In this document: piece after piece, positions 43,233 to 52,664 of the stretch
Layout: each line of letters opens with the position of its first letter
Numbering within the stretch: the stretch's first letter is position 1
Source: JAFEDN01 sp965651935
GTDB lineage: Bacteria > Pseudomonadota > Gammaproteobacteria > Coxiellales > Coxiellaceae
Direction: 5' to 3'
DNA: 64,000 nucleotides
NCBI GenBank assembly: GCA_965651935.1
Contig: CBFGTC010000010.1
Location: 8,546-72,545 of the forward strand
Notes under the pieces: generated by a model
The model's database searches: none
Told to the model about the DNA's origin: nothing
What the model saw: only the letters and a program-made list of their open reading frames with translations
Made by a program: the position numbers and the translations under genes

Positions 43233-44600
43233 ATGACTATACAAAGCATCAATCCTGCCACAGGTCAGGTGATTAATACCTATGAAGAGATGAGTGTAAC
43301 TCAAGCTGATTCCATCATCGAAGCAACTCATCGCGCTTTCAATTTATGGAAAGAGACTTCATTCAGCGACCGAGCTAAAAAATTATTACAATTAGCGGTG
43401 CTTTTGGAAAAAAATAAAACCGAATATGCCAATCTCATTACAAGTGAAATGGGAAAGCCCCTGAGCTCCAGTGTTGCTGAAATTGAAAAATGTCAAAAAG
43501 CTTGCCGTTATTTTGCTGAAAATGCAGAAAAATTTTTAAGTCCGCAACCGGTGGCGACTGAAAAAAGCAAAAGCTATATTGTTTATAAGCCTTTAGGAAC
43601 TATTTTTGCTATAATGCCCTGGAATTTTCCATTTTGGCAAATTTTTCGTTTTATCACGCCTAATTTTATGGCAGGTAATGCGGTTTTACTCCGTCATGCG
43701 CCAATTTGCACCGGCACCGGAATCGCCATCGAAAAATTAATTCAGGACGCGGGTTTCCCGACGGATTTATTGCGCACTTTGGTGATTGATAACCGGACCG
43801 CGGCCCATGTCATCCATCATCCGTTGGTAAAAGGAGTCACTCTCACTGGCAGCCCACGCGCCGGCAGCATAGTGGGCAGCGCGGCAGCCGCTTCACTAAA
43901 AAAAGTCGTTTTAGAATTAGGCGGCAACGACCCGTACATCGTACTGGAAGATGCGGATTTGAAAAAAGCCGCTGCAATATGCGTGGCTTCTCGCTTGAAT
44001 AATTCGGGTCAAGTTTGTATTGCTGCTAAACGCATTATTGTGGTTGACTCTGTGCGTGAAGCATTTGAACAATTCGTTTTAGACGAATTAAAAAAATATC
44101 GCATGGGTGATCCCACCAGTCCTGAAACCAATTTAGGGCCTTTGGCGCGAGCAGACTTGCGTGAAAATGTTCATCGCCAGGTGCAGGAATGCATTCAACA
44201 AGGCGCAACACTGATTACCGGCGGAAAAATTCCGGATCGGCCCGGTTTTTATTATCCGCCCACGGTTTTAAAAAACATTAAAATCGACATGCCGGTCATG
44301 CGCGAAGAGATTTTCGGACCGGTTATTGCATTAATTTCCGCAAAAGACGAACAGGATGCTATTCGCATTGCCAATGATAGTGAGTATGGATTATCCGCCG
44401 CGATTTTTACCCAAAACATTGAACGAGGCGAAGCCATTGCCGCAAATCATATCCATGCCGGATCATGCTTTGTGAATGATCTAGTTTCATCTGATCCGCG
44501 CCTACCGTTTGGTGGAATCAATCATTCGGGCTTTGGCCGAGAATTAGGAGAAGCTGGAATACGCGAATTTGTCAACATCAAAACGGTTTGTGTCAAATAA
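43233..44600 (+). CDS. NAD(P)-dependent aldehyde dehydrogenase, succinate-semialdehyde type
   Basis: The 455-residue product oxidises an aldehyde to the acid, probably succinate semialdehyde judging by its resemblance to GabD/Sad proteins. It opens MTIQSINPATGQ and has AIMPWNFPFWQIFR, the coenzyme motif GSPRAGSIVG, the general-base Glu in VVLELGGNDPYIVLEDADL, the catalytic Cys in NNSGQVCIAAKRI, and the terminal GINHSGFGRELGEAGIREF. The start at 43233 matches the family N-terminus; a GTG nine codons upstream is possible. No partner gene of a GABA pathway is adjacent. Confidence 0.88.
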   Translation: MTIQSINPATGQVINTYEEMSVTQADSIIEATHRAFNLWKETSFSDRAKKLLQLAVLLEKNKTEYANLITSEMGKPLSSSVAEIEKCQKACRYFAENAEKFLSPQPVATEKSKSYIVYKPLGTIFAIMPWNFPFWQIFRFITPNFMAGNAVLLRHAPICTGTGIAIEKLIQDAGFPTDLLRTLVIDNRTAAHVIHHPLVKGVTLTGSPRAGSIVGSAAAASLKKVVLELGGNDPYIVLEDADLKKAAAICVASRLNNSGQVCIAAKRIIVVDSVREAFEQFVLDELKKYRMGDPTSPETNLGPLARADLRENVHRQVQECIQQGATLITGGKIPDRPGFYYPPTVLKNIKIDMPVMREEIFGPVIALISAKDEQDAIRIANDSEYGLSAAIFTQNIERGEAIAANHIHAGSCFVNDLVSSDPRLPFGGINHSGFGRELGEAGIREFVNIKTVCVK

Positions 44601-44627
44601 TCGATTTGCAGTCAATTTTTCAAATGT

Positions 44628-45422
44628 TTAAATCGACACTGGAGCTTTAATTGTAGGTTGAGGATGATAATTTAAAAACTCAAAGTCATTAAATTCATAT
44701 TCAAACAGTGAAGCGGGTTTACGCTTAATCGCTAATTCTGGCAAATTACCTGGGCTACGTCGCAATTGTTCGTGGACTTGTTCTAAATGATTCAAATAAA
44801 TATGGCAGTCCCCCCCTGACCAGATAAATTCTCCCGGCAATAAATCACACTGCTGAGCAATCATGTGCGTTAAAAGTGAATAAGAAGCAATATTAAATGG
44901 CACACCTAAAAATGCATCCGCCGAACGCTGGGTCAATTTACAAGATAATTTGTTTTCCGCTACATAAAACTGAAATAATAAATGACAAGGGGGTAACGCC
45001 ATTTTCGATAATTCTGCCACATTCCACGCGCTCACAATTAATCGGCGGGAATTAGGGTTCACCCGTATCTGTTCTATTAGTTCACGCATTTGATCAATCG
45101 GTTGAGCATCTGTACCCACCCAATTGCGCCATTGTTTACCGTACACCGGCCCTAAATTGCCTTGAGGGTCTGCCCATTCATCCCAAATGCTGACACCATG
45201 ATCATTTAAAAATTGAATATTTGTTTCACCCTTTAAAAACCAAAGTAATTCATAAATCCAGCTTTTAATATGAATTTTCTTTGTCGTTAGTAAGGGAAAT
45301 CCAAGGCTTAAATCAAAACGCATATCATAACCAAAGATACTGAGAGTCCCGGTCCCAGTCCGGTCTAGTTTACGCACCCCATGAACTAAAATATGATTTA
45401 AAAATTGTAAATACTGCTGCAC
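44628..45422 (-). CDS. thyA: Thymidylate synthase
   Basis: ThyA methylates dUMP to dTMP with methylene-tetrahydrofolate. The 264-residue product has the full E. coli-type length: RTGTGTLSIFGYDMRFDL, ELLWFLKGETNIQFLND, the active-site Cys in MALPPCHLLFQFYV, and QRSADAFLGVPFNIASY. It overlaps nothing but follows lgt by one base, an arrangement (lgt-thyA) common in gammaproteobacteria. Confidence 0.98.
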   Translation of the reverse strand: MQQYLQFLNHILVHGVRKLDRTGTGTLSIFGYDMRFDLSLGFPLLTTKKIHIKSWIYELLWFLKGETNIQFLNDHGVSIWDEWADPQGNLGPVYGKQWRNWVGTDAQPIDQMRELIEQIRVNPNSRRLIVSAWNVAELSKMALPPCHLLFQFYVAENKLSCKLTQRSADAFLGVPFNIASYSLLTHMIAQQCDLLPGEFIWSGGDCHIYLNHLEQVHEQLRRSPGNLPELAIKRKPASLFEYEFNDFEFLNYHPQPTIKAPVSI

Positions 45423-45423
45423 T

Positions 45424-46209
45424 TTAATTTGCTCTTTTAGAATAAATAATGATTAAAGAAATTAAACCGGCAATTATCATCGGCACGGATAAAATCTGCC
45501 CCATTGTCAACCAGCCAAACGCCAAGTATCCGTATTGAGGATCGGGCTGACGGAAAAATTCAGCGATGGACCTTGCCAACCCATATCCTAAAAGGAATAG
45601 GGCAGACACCGCAAATCGGGGCCTAGGCTTAGAAGAAAACCACCATAAAATAATAAATAATAATACTCCTTCTAAAAAAAATTCATACAACTGTGAAGGA
45701 TGACGCGGTTCTGGCCCCGCCGCAGGGAAAACCATTCCCCAAGAAACATTCGTGACTCGGCCCCATAATTCTTGATTGATAAAATTTCCCATACGTCCCG
45801 CCGCCAGGCCCACGGGAGTCAATGGCGCCACAAAATCGGTTAAATCCCAAAAAGACCGCTGAAACTTGCGGCTGCAAAAAAACAACGCCACAATCACACC
45901 TATTAAACCGCCATGAAATGACATGCCGCCATGCCAAACGGCGACAATTTGTGAAGGATTTTTTAAAAAAAAGGGTAAGTCATAAAACAACACATAACCT
46001 AAACGCCCCCCGATCACTACGCCGAGAGCACAGTAAAAAATAAGGTCCCCCACTTGATTTTGAGTTAATATCGCACCAGGCCGCCGCACTCGTAGAGAGG
46101 CCAAAGCCCAAGCCACGATAAAACTCAACAAGTACATGATTCCATACCAATATATTTTAATAGGGCCTAAGCTTAGCGCGACAGGGTCAAATTGAGGATA
46201 TTGCATCAT
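45424..46209 (-). CDS. lgt: Prolipoprotein diacylglyceryl transferase
   Basis: Lgt adds diacylglycerol to the lipobox cysteine of prolipoproteins in the inner membrane. The 261-residue product from 46209 (MMQYPQFDPVALSLGPIKIYWYG split at start) has seven membrane helices and the signatures VWHGGMSFHGGLIG and GLAAGRMGNFINQELWGR, with the essential Arg and His. Its ATGATG overlaps the TGA of the preceding permease. The longer frame to 46359 lies inside that gene and is rejected. Confidence 0.95.
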   Translation of the reverse strand: MMQYPQFDPVALSLGPIKIYWYGIMYLLSFIVAWALASLRVRRPGAILTQNQVGDLIFYCALGVVIGGRLGYVLFYDLPFFLKNPSQIVAVWHGGMSFHGGLIGVIVALFFCSRKFQRSFWDLTDFVAPLTPVGLAAGRMGNFINQELWGRVTNVSWGMVFPAAGPEPRHPSQLYEFFLEGVLLFIILWWFSSKPRPRFAVSALFLLGYGLARSIAEFFRQPDPQYGYLAFGWLTMGQILSVPMIIAGLISLIIIYSKRAN

Positions 46210-47012
46210 ATCAGTATCTTCAACATTTGAGAGGCTACCACCAATAAAAATAAAGAAAAAATTCTCTTGAGAATTTTGGGAGATAAATAATGCGCGAGTT
46301 TCACTCCCCATGGCGCCACCAACATACTCACCAATGCGACAGGTAACCAAGCCGGCCAATAGACATATCCGGTTGACCAGTTCGGCATTTGTGACGAATG
46401 AAACATTCCACTGACGATGTAACTGATAGTACCGATAATGGCAACTGTAAAGCTTACCGCGTTAGAAATAGCGATGGAATCGCGAATCGGCACACTCCAA
46501 CGGGTCAAAAACGGGATGGTTAAAACCCCACCACCAATTCCCAGCAAACCCGATTTCACCCCCACTATGGCGCCGAACACATTAACCCCCACTATCCCAG
46601 GCATATTGCCAGCCGCTTCCACTTTACTATCAGACCATAAGCGCCACGCCATATATAAAACGAAAAAGCCGAATAGGATTTGCAATAAACGAGTATCAAA
46701 CACGTGAGCTAAAAATGCGCCAACAATCGCACCAAATATCACCGATGGGAGTAAGCGTGAAAAAACTGGCCAAACCTGAGCTTGATGTTTTAAGTGGGCA
46801 ATGAGAGAGCGAATGGTCGTGGGTATCATAATGGCCAATGACGTCCCTGCCGCCATTTGCATAATATATTCAGGTGGAACGGGGGTAAATTGATAAATAT
46901 AGGCCAATCCCGGAACTACGACTAAACCGCCTCCAATACCCAAGAGGCCAGCCATTAGCCCTGCAAAAGCTCCCAGGACCACAAACCCTATAATAAAAAT
47001 AATGTATTCCAA
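46206..47012 (-). CDS. TauE/SafE-family membrane permease
   Basis: The 268-residue product has eight or so membrane helices and two glycine-rich repeats, GLMAGLLGIGGGLVVVPGL near the start and GLLGIGGGVLTIPFLT in the middle, which define the TauE/SafE family. Members export sulfite, sulfoacetate or other organosulfur anions. The substrate cannot be read from the sequence; note that a phosphosulfolactate-synthase homologue lies 11 kb away. It is coupled to lgt. Confidence 0.88.
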   Translation of the reverse strand: MEYIIFIIGFVVLGAFAGLMAGLLGIGGGLVVVPGLAYIYQFTPVPPEYIMQMAAGTSLAIMIPTTIRSLIAHLKHQAQVWPVFSRLLPSVIFGAIVGAFLAHVFDTRLLQILFGFFVLYMAWRLWSDSKVEAAGNMPGIVGVNVFGAIVGVKSGLLGIGGGVLTIPFLTRWSVPIRDSIAISNAVSFTVAIIGTISYIVSGMFHSSQMPNWSTGYVYWPAWLPVALVSMLVAPWGVKLAHYLSPKILKRIFSLFLLVVASQMLKILI

Positions 47013-47082
47013 GCGCTGGCCCTCCGATGAATTGAATACCAGCTCAATCTAATGCTTGCATTCGCTTTCGTCAAGCCTGGCT

Positions 47083-47676
47083 TTAGCTCGCTAATTTCTC
47101 AACCACAAAATCGGCAATTTCATCACTGATTTGCAAAGCAGCCCGATTTGCAGCAGCCGCTCCGCTTTGCGGGTTATTCCCCGGTGCAGCAACGACGACT
47201 TGAAAACGGCGGGCTGCCACCACCTGTCCTGCCGTTCCACCAAGCAACACCGCCTCCACGACACACCGCACTTGGCTTGTTTTTTCGTAAAACTCCTGCT
47301 GCAAGCTCACCAAACGGGTATCTAAACGGTAATCATTGCGGCCCATAAATGGCGCTGCCACCACCGCACGAAAATAATTTTTTGTCTCCAAACGTTCCAG
47401 TATCAATGGCACAAACATTTGCGCGGGCGGAGCAACCCAGGCATTCAAGGAATAATTGCGCAAATCCCCTGGAGTTTTGACATAAATCATACTACTGGTT
47501 TTATAAGCCGGGTCTGCCGCCATCGCGCTTACTAGCAAAACTGCATGAGTCCGTGGCGCTTGCGCCATCACCGGGAGAACCGGAACCACAAAAGAATAGG
47601 TAATAATTTGCGGCGTTTTTACTGCGCACGCCGCCAGGAATAAGACGGCAATGAAAAACCAATGCTTCATTTTCAT
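47083..47676 (-). CDS. ABC-transport auxiliary lipoprotein of an Mla/Pqi-type lipid system
   Basis: The 197-residue product has a lipoprotein signal (WFFIAVLFLAACAV, lipobox LAAC) and an ABC-type auxiliary domain with NAWVAPPAQMFVPLILERLE and DYRLDTRLVSLQQEF, resembling PqiC. It would sit on the outer-membrane inner face and receive lipid from the MCE protein encoded just upstream, with which it shares four bases. It is the last gene of this four-gene lipid transport operon. Confidence 0.85.
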   Translation of the reverse strand: MKMKHWFFIAVLFLAACAVKTPQIITYSFVVPVLPVMAQAPRTHAVLLVSAMAADPAYKTSSMIYVKTPGDLRNYSLNAWVAPPAQMFVPLILERLETKNYFRAVVAAPFMGRNDYRLDTRLVSLQQEFYEKTSQVRCVVEAVLLGGTAGQVVAARRFQVVVAAPGNNPQSGAAAANRAALQISDEIADFVVEKLAS

Positions 47677-48560
47677 GACTTCTCCCCCGGACCTAGGGCT
47701 GCCGGTTGTTTCCCAAATAAAAGCATAGATGGATTTTTCTTTAAATCTTGACTGAATTGCTGCAAATTGGCTGCGGTATCATTCAAGCTCGATACCAATT
47801 CATTGATACTCGGCATTAATTGCTGATTGACACTGCTGAATTGCAAACCAATTTGTTGCGTCGTCTCGCGCATCTGCGCGGCGGCTCGACGCGCTTCCGC
47901 CAAAGTCGTGCTAAATTGTTGGCTGGCCTTCGCGCTATTTTTCATAAAAATTTTCATGGATTTCAAACTATCGCTCACATTATTGGAATTTTTGTCCAGC
48001 ATATCCATCACATTATTCAAGTGACTAAGCGTTTGGCTTAAATTTTCCACATTTTGTTCATTCACGATTTTATTGAGTTTATTGGAAATTTCACTCATGT
48101 TTTTGGTCATTTCCGGCAAAGCTTCACTGAGCTGCGTTAATAGCGGTTTTTGATATGGAATCACCGGATAGAGTATCCCCGGCTCGGCTTTTAACCGTGG
48201 CGCAGCAGCACTTTGGGCTTTTAAACCCACATACATTAATCCGGTGATCCCTTGAGGAACTAAAGTGGCTATCGTACTTTGCGTGATTGGCGTTGTCGAT
48301 TCTAATTTCAAATAAAGTTTTACAAACTGAGGATTGGTGGTGTCCAATTGGATTTTATCTACGGTTCCCACGCGCACCCCATTGAATAATACTGGACTGT
48401 CTACGCTGAGGCCACCGACCCCGCCTGAAGCGTAAACTAAATAAGTTTGATAAGTTTTATGTTGAGTATAACCGGACAGCCACACGAATAAAAAAATCAT
48501 GAGTGCAAACAGTATCAGCACTGAGAGGCCGACCAAAGCATAATTGGCTTTAGAATCCAT
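47673..48560 (-). CDS. MCE-domain substrate-binding protein (MlaD-like)
   Basis: The product from 48560 is 295 residues: a short cytoplasmic start (MDSKANYALVGLSVL), one membrane helix, an MCE domain (about 35-120: YASGGVGGLSVDSPVLFNGVRVG and IATLVPQGITGLMYVGL), and a long helical tail rich in Asn, Gln and Ser (about 150-275) that is likely to form a periplasmic tube or bridge. The longer frame to 48602 overlaps the ATPase gene more and has a poorer start. It overlaps the ATPase stop. Confidence 0.88.
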   Translation of the reverse strand: MDSKANYALVGLSVLILFALMIFLFVWLSGYTQHKTYQTYLVYASGGVGGLSVDSPVLFNGVRVGTVDKIQLDTTNPQFVKLYLKLESTTPITQSTIATLVPQGITGLMYVGLKAQSAAAPRLKAEPGILYPVIPYQKPLLTQLSEALPEMTKNMSEISNKLNKIVNEQNVENLSQTLSHLNNVMDMLDKNSNNVSDSLKSMKIFMKNSAKASQQFSTTLAEARRAAAQMRETTQQIGLQFSSVNQQLMPSINELVSSLNDTAANLQQFSQDLKKNPSMLLFGKQPAALGPGEKS

Positions 48561-49338
48561 GATCACTGGCCCCCTTTGAACTGCGTTGGGCCCATTGCGC
48601 ACGTTCTCCGCTAAAATAAGAGGCGATCAGAGGATGTGTTTGCTTTACTAATTCTGTCATACTCATGGCAGCTAACACTCTACCATCACCTAAAAACATC
48701 ACTCGATCAGGGACTGTCCATAAAGTATTTAAATCATGCGTGACTATCACAATGGTAAATCCAAAATAATTGCGTAGTTTTAATACCAATTGATCCAAAT
48801 CATTGGCGCTATTGGGATCCAAACCCGCAGTGGGTTCATCTAAAAACAACAACTCGGGATCTAAAACAATGGCTCGTGCTAAAGCCCCCCGTTTTTGCAT
48901 ACCTCCGCTTAACTCAGCGGGATATTTATAGGCCGCTTCAGGCTCTAACCCAGTTTGAGTAATTTTAATCATGGCAAGGTCCTTTTGCAGATCTGGCGGG
49001 AAAGGGGTGTATTCTTGTAATGGGAACAAAACATTTTCCAGTAGAGTGAGCGAACTGAATAAAGCATTATTTTGAAATAATACCCCCCAGCGCTTACGAA
49101 CTTGTAAAGCTTCTGCATCCGTGCAATTTAGGATGTCCGTACCAAAAATCCGTATTCTGCCAGCCGTTGGTTTGAGCAACATAAGCAGTGAGCGCAGTAG
49201 GGTCGTTTTTCCACAGCCACTGTCGCCAATTATAGCGATAATTTCTCCTTTTTGAATATTGAAATTAATATCCCGGTGCACCCAATGACCACCAATCCAA
49301 TTTTTTAATCCCCTTACCTCTATCATAAACCTTGCCAA
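48550..49338 (-). CDS. ABC transporter ATPase, lipid transport (MlaF-like)
   Basis: The 262-residue ATPase has Walker A IGDSGCGKTTLLRSL, Q-loop LFQNNALFSSLTLLENVLFPL (MlaF type), signature ELSGGMQKRGALARAIVLDPE and Walker B LLFLDEPTAGLDPNSA. The M-Q-K-R signature is typical of MlaF/Ttg2A ATPases. It powers lipid movement through the MlaE-like permease encoded immediately upstream, whose gene it overlaps by 16 bases. Confidence 0.92.
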   Translation of the reverse strand: MARFMIEVRGLKNWIGGHWVHRDINFNIQKGEIIAIIGDSGCGKTTLLRSLLMLLKPTAGRIRIFGTDILNCTDAEALQVRKRWGVLFQNNALFSSLTLLENVLFPLQEYTPFPPDLQKDLAMIKITQTGLEPEAAYKYPAELSGGMQKRGALARAIVLDPELLFLDEPTAGLDPNSANDLDQLVLKLRNYFGFTIVIVTHDLNTLWTVPDRVMFLGDGRVLAAMSMTELVKQTHPLIASYFSGERAQWAQRSSKGASDHGF

Positions 49339-50444
49339 CTATATAAGATTGAGAAGAAGGCATCGGCAACGATAATAAAAAAAATGGCTTGCACTGCTGC
49401 AATAGTGGTTTTTACTCCTACACTGTCTGCGCTAATGCCAGTTTGAAATCCTTGAAAACATCCGACTAGGGAAATAATCAACGCAAAGACCGGCGCTTTG
49501 ACCATTCCCAAAACATAATGTTTGACCAGAACATTATCAGTGAAACGCTGTATAAATGTGGCAAAGGTAACTTCGAATTGACTGGAAGCCATCATCATAC
49601 TGCCTAAAATGCTAAACAAGATTGACCAAATAACTAACATGGGTAGAGCGATGACTAACCCGGTCACACGAGGCAGTACGAGCCGTTCTATGGCTGATAT
49701 TCCCATGGTAGACAGTGCGTCAAGCTCATCATTGACTTTCATTGTCCCTATTAAAGCCGCGAAAGAAGTACTGGTCCTTCCAGCTACGATGATGGCGGTC
49801 ATTAATGGAGCAAATTCCCGCAAAATGGCAATACCGGCAGAATCGACCACGTATATGCTTGCGCCATACACTTCCAATTGAACTCCCAATTGATAGGTCA
49901 ACACAATGCCGACTAAGAAACTTAACATGGCCACAATGGGCAGAGCTTGGCAACCGGCAGTTTGAATTATTCTTAAACTGGTGCGACACAAATGCGATAA
50001 ACCGTCGCGGCTAATTTGTATGAACTGAATCAGTACTTCACCAATGAAAGCCAAAAATTGATAGGTATTGTCAATTTTTTGAACACCCCACAATCCCAAT
50101 AACGATAAGCTGTTGAGAGTCGGTTCACTGGGTGGTTTTTGGATAGCCGCTTGCTGGTATTGGGATTGCACAAGTTCAAAAATAATACGATGGGTGTCTT
50201 TCAAACCGGTAATATTTGTTTTTTTTCCAAACTCTTGCGCTAAAGCGATTAAGCGGCATAAACTCACCGCGCCCAAGCTGTCTAAATTTTGAATATTTTT
50301 GGCGTCAATTTGTACGCTAGCGCCGGTCCTTTTTAACACCCCTGGAAATTTTGCAGGAATGTTTTGCATTCCCATTATGGTCCATTCGCCGATGCAATAC
50401 AATTTTGATCCATCTACACTGGCTTCAACCTGAGCTGAACCCAT
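49323..50444 (-). CDS. MlaE-family lipid permease with fused STAS domain
   Basis: The 373-residue product joins an N-terminal STAS domain (about 1-95, with TGASVQIDAKNIQNLDSLGAVS) to an MlaE permease with five to six membrane helices. Diagnostic permease segments are VGIVLTYQLGVQLEVYGA, REFAPLMTAIIVAGRTSTSFAA and IGTMKVNDELDALSTMGISA. In E. coli the STAS protein MlaB is separate; the fused form is common elsewhere. It starts the operon of four lipid-transport genes. Confidence 0.92.
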   Translation of the reverse strand: MGSAQVEASVDGSKLYCIGEWTIMGMQNIPAKFPGVLKRTGASVQIDAKNIQNLDSLGAVSLCRLIALAQEFGKKTNITGLKDTHRIIFELVQSQYQQAAIQKPPSEPTLNSLSLLGLWGVQKIDNTYQFLAFIGEVLIQFIQISRDGLSHLCRTSLRIIQTAGCQALPIVAMLSFLVGIVLTYQLGVQLEVYGASIYVVDSAGIAILREFAPLMTAIIVAGRTSTSFAALIGTMKVNDELDALSTMGISAIERLVLPRVTGLVIALPMLVIWSILFSILGSMMMASSQFEVTFATFIQRFTDNVLVKHYVLGMVKAPVFALIISLVGCFQGFQTGISADSVGVKTTIAAVQAIFFIIVADAFFSILYSWQGL

Positions 50445-50595
50445 TTTTTACTCTCCAATTAATTACTTTTAGAAAAGGGGGAATCACGATTCTGCCTCTT
50501 CCACTCCGAGCAATTGGCTTACCAATGCGCAGGATGTAAACAAAAATAAGCGTAAAGCAGTTTATTAATCAGTAATTCCAGTATATTATTATAGT

Positions 50596-51084
50596 ATGGA
50601 TTCTCAACTACCAACTGAAAAAGCCACCTTTGCTGCAGGATGTTTTTGGGGTGTCGAACAATTATTTCAAAAAACCACTGGCGTAATGAGTACTCGAGTC
50701 GGTTACATTGGCGGCCATACTCAAAACCCTTCATATAAAGACGTGTGCACGGATAAAACTGGTCATGCGGAAGCAGTTGAAATTATATTCGATCCTCAGC
50801 AAATTTCTTATGCGCAACTACTCGATATTTTTTGGAATAATCATAATCCCACTACTTTAAATCAGCAGGGGCCCGATTTCGGGAGCCAATATCGTTCCGC
50901 CGTTTTCTATCACACCCCAGAACAAGCTGAAATCGCTAAAAATAAAAAACAAATGTTAGAACAGTCCCAACGTTTTAAACAGCCCATCGTGACAGAAATT
51001 GTGCCAGCCACCGTTTTCTTTCCGGCTGAAGAATATCACCAAAATTACCTAAATAAACGCGGTCAATCGGGTTGTCAGCTTTAG
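50596..51084 (+). CDS. msrA: Peptide methionine sulfoxide reductase A
   Basis: MsrA reduces the S-form of methionine sulfoxide in proteins. The 162-residue product has the catalytic motif AAGCFWGVEQLF, then GYIGGHTQNPSYKDVCTDKTGHAEAVEI split around residues 37-64, and AEEYHQNYL near the end. The ATG at 50596 has no Shine-Dalgarno but lies seven bases after a TATTAT box, suggesting a leaderless mRNA. TerC follows three bases after its stop. Confidence 0.95.
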   Translation: MDSQLPTEKATFAAGCFWGVEQLFQKTTGVMSTRVGYIGGHTQNPSYKDVCTDKTGHAEAVEIIFDPQQISYAQLLDIFWNNHNPTTLNQQGPDFGSQYRSAVFYHTPEQAEIAKNKKQMLEQSQRFKQPIVTEIVPATVFFPAEEYHQNYLNKRGQSGCQL

Positions 51085-51087
51085 AAT

Positions 51088-51789
51088 ATGCTAGATACTT
51101 TATTTGCTCTATTAACTCTCATTTTTTTGGAAGCCATTCTCGGTATTGATAATCTCGTTTTTATCTCCATTGTTAGTAATCGTTTACCTGAAGCGCTGCA
51201 AAAACGAGCGCGCCGCACGGGTTTGAGCTTAGCCTGGATCACTCGGCTACTTTCGTTAGGATTTATTTTTTGGATGATCCATTTGACAAAACCTATTGTT
51301 CAAATCCATGAATTTGACTTGTCGTGGCGCGATATTTTTTTAATCGGAGGTGGTATTTTTTTATTAACTAAAGCCACTTTTGAAATTCATTACGAAATGG
51401 ATACCCAGCCTCACTCGCGTAAAATTTATAAAGCCGCTAATTTTTTTCTGGTAATCACCCAAATCGCTGTTCTCGATATTGTGTTTTCGTTAGATAGTAT
51501 TTTTACTGCCGTCGGTTTAACTCAACAATATTGGATCATGGCCACTTCCATTACCGTTGCGATTATCCTAATGATTTTGGCTAGCGAGCCTTTGACGCGC
51601 TTTGTCAATAGGCATCCCACCGTTAAAATGCTGGCTCTCAGTTTTCTATTGTTAATTGGCACCGTGCTAATTGCCGATGGTCTGCATTTCCACGTTCCAC
51701 GAGGTTATATTTATTTTGCGGTATGTTTCTCCTTATTGGTAGAATTTTTTAATTTAAGATTGAAGGCAAAAAAACAAAAGCAAAAATAA
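51088..51789 (+). CDS. TerC-family integral membrane protein
   Basis: The 233-residue product has seven predicted membrane helices and the TerC motifs LIFLEAILGIDNLVFISIVS and TQIAVLDIVFSLDSIFTAVG, with paired Asp residues inside the membrane. Family members handle manganese or other metals, some at the site of membrane-protein synthesis; specific substrate is unknown. The C-terminus is lysine-rich. It is likely co-transcribed with msrA. Confidence 0.9.
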   Translation: MLDTLFALLTLIFLEAILGIDNLVFISIVSNRLPEALQKRARRTGLSLAWITRLLSLGFIFWMIHLTKPIVQIHEFDLSWRDIFLIGGGIFLLTKATFEIHYEMDTQPHSRKIYKAANFFLVITQIAVLDIVFSLDSIFTAVGLTQQYWIMATSITVAIILMILASEPLTRFVNRHPTVKMLALSFLLLIGTVLIADGLHFHVPRGYIYFAVCFSLLVEFFNLRLKAKKQKQK

Positions 51790-51796
51790 TTTCACC

Positions 51797-51816
51797 TCTC
51801 CCCTTAGCGGGGGAGA
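51797..51816. terminator. Hairpin after the TerC gene
   Basis: TCTCCCC (51797-51803) pairs with GGGGAGA (51810-51816), extended by partial pairing of the flanking TTTCA/TGAAA. There is no T-run on the plus side, so its strength as terminator is uncertain, but it lies right behind the gene. Confidence 0.45.
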
Positions 51817-51934
51817 TGAAAAAATGGACAATAGGCGATGTTCATCTATTTATCCTGTTATCCTGTCAGGTTAGTCTACTTATTGCCGTAAAAATTATTC
51901 TCATTTAAAATTGGCGTTTGCTTTAGGAGTAAGA

Positions 51935-52657
51935 ATGATGTTTGATTTAACAGGTAAAAAAATTGTCATTATTGGCGGCAGCTCAGGGATTGGCTTGGGT
52001 ATCGCGAAATCCTGCGCAAAATTGGGTGCAAAATTAATCATCGCCAGCCGCAATCTGGACAAGTTAAATCGGACTCAAACAGAAATTGGCGGAAATGTTG
52101 ACACTCATCAGCTCGATATTACTAATCTGAATCAAATTAAAAGTTTTATGGAAAAAATAGGTCAATTTGATCACTTATTAACGCCAGGCGCCCATGTTTC
52201 TTGGGGTCTTTTTGGATCTCTCGCTGAAACGGAAGAACAAGCCTCTTTTCAAAGTAAATTTTGGGGACAATATTACGCGGCTAAATTTGGCTACCGCCAT
52301 ATCAATGCAGGCGGTTCAATCGTGCTGTTTGCCGGGTGCTGGAGCCAACGCCCCATGCCCGGAGCAGCCATCCCGGGTTCTATCAATGGCGCGGTAGAAT
52401 CCCTAGGAAGAGCCTTGGCCGTAGAACTTGCGCCCATTCGCGTTAACGTCATCTCCCCCGGGATTATTGACACTCCGGTTTTTTCCGGTTTATCACCTCA
52501 TGATCGCCAAGTTTTTTTTGAAAAAACCGCGAGGACATTACCTGTCAAAAAAATTGGCGCCCCCGAAGAAATTGCCATGACTGCCATTTATTTAATCTCA
52601 AACACCTACTCCACCGGTAATACACTCTATGTTGACGGTGGTGAAAGCCTACGGTAA
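51935..52657 (+). CDS. Atypical short-chain dehydrogenase/reductase
   Basis: The 240-residue product has the NAD(P)-binding start LTGKKIVIIGGSSGIGLGIAKS and HQLDITN, but the usual NNAG is replaced by TPGA and the active-site YxxxK is missing: the region reads AAIPGSINGAVESLGRALAVEL. The serine-equivalent segment is GGSIVLFAGCWSQ. The rest, including RVNVISPGIIDTPVF and the C-terminal VDGGESL, is normal. It belongs to an SDR group without the Tyr-Lys pair, so catalytic activity is doubtful or different. AGGAG at 51925 supports the start. It overlaps nothing but is 7 bases before anmK. Confidence 0.85.
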   Translation: MMFDLTGKKIVIIGGSSGIGLGIAKSCAKLGAKLIIASRNLDKLNRTQTEIGGNVDTHQLDITNLNQIKSFMEKIGQFDHLLTPGAHVSWGLFGSLAETEEQASFQSKFWGQYYAAKFGYRHINAGGSIVLFAGCWSQRPMPGAAIPGSINGAVESLGRALAVELAPIRVNVISPGIIDTPVFSGLSPHDRQVFFEKTARTLPVKKIGAPEEIAMTAIYLISNTYSTGNTLYVDGGESLR

Positions 52658-52664
52658 TTCGATC

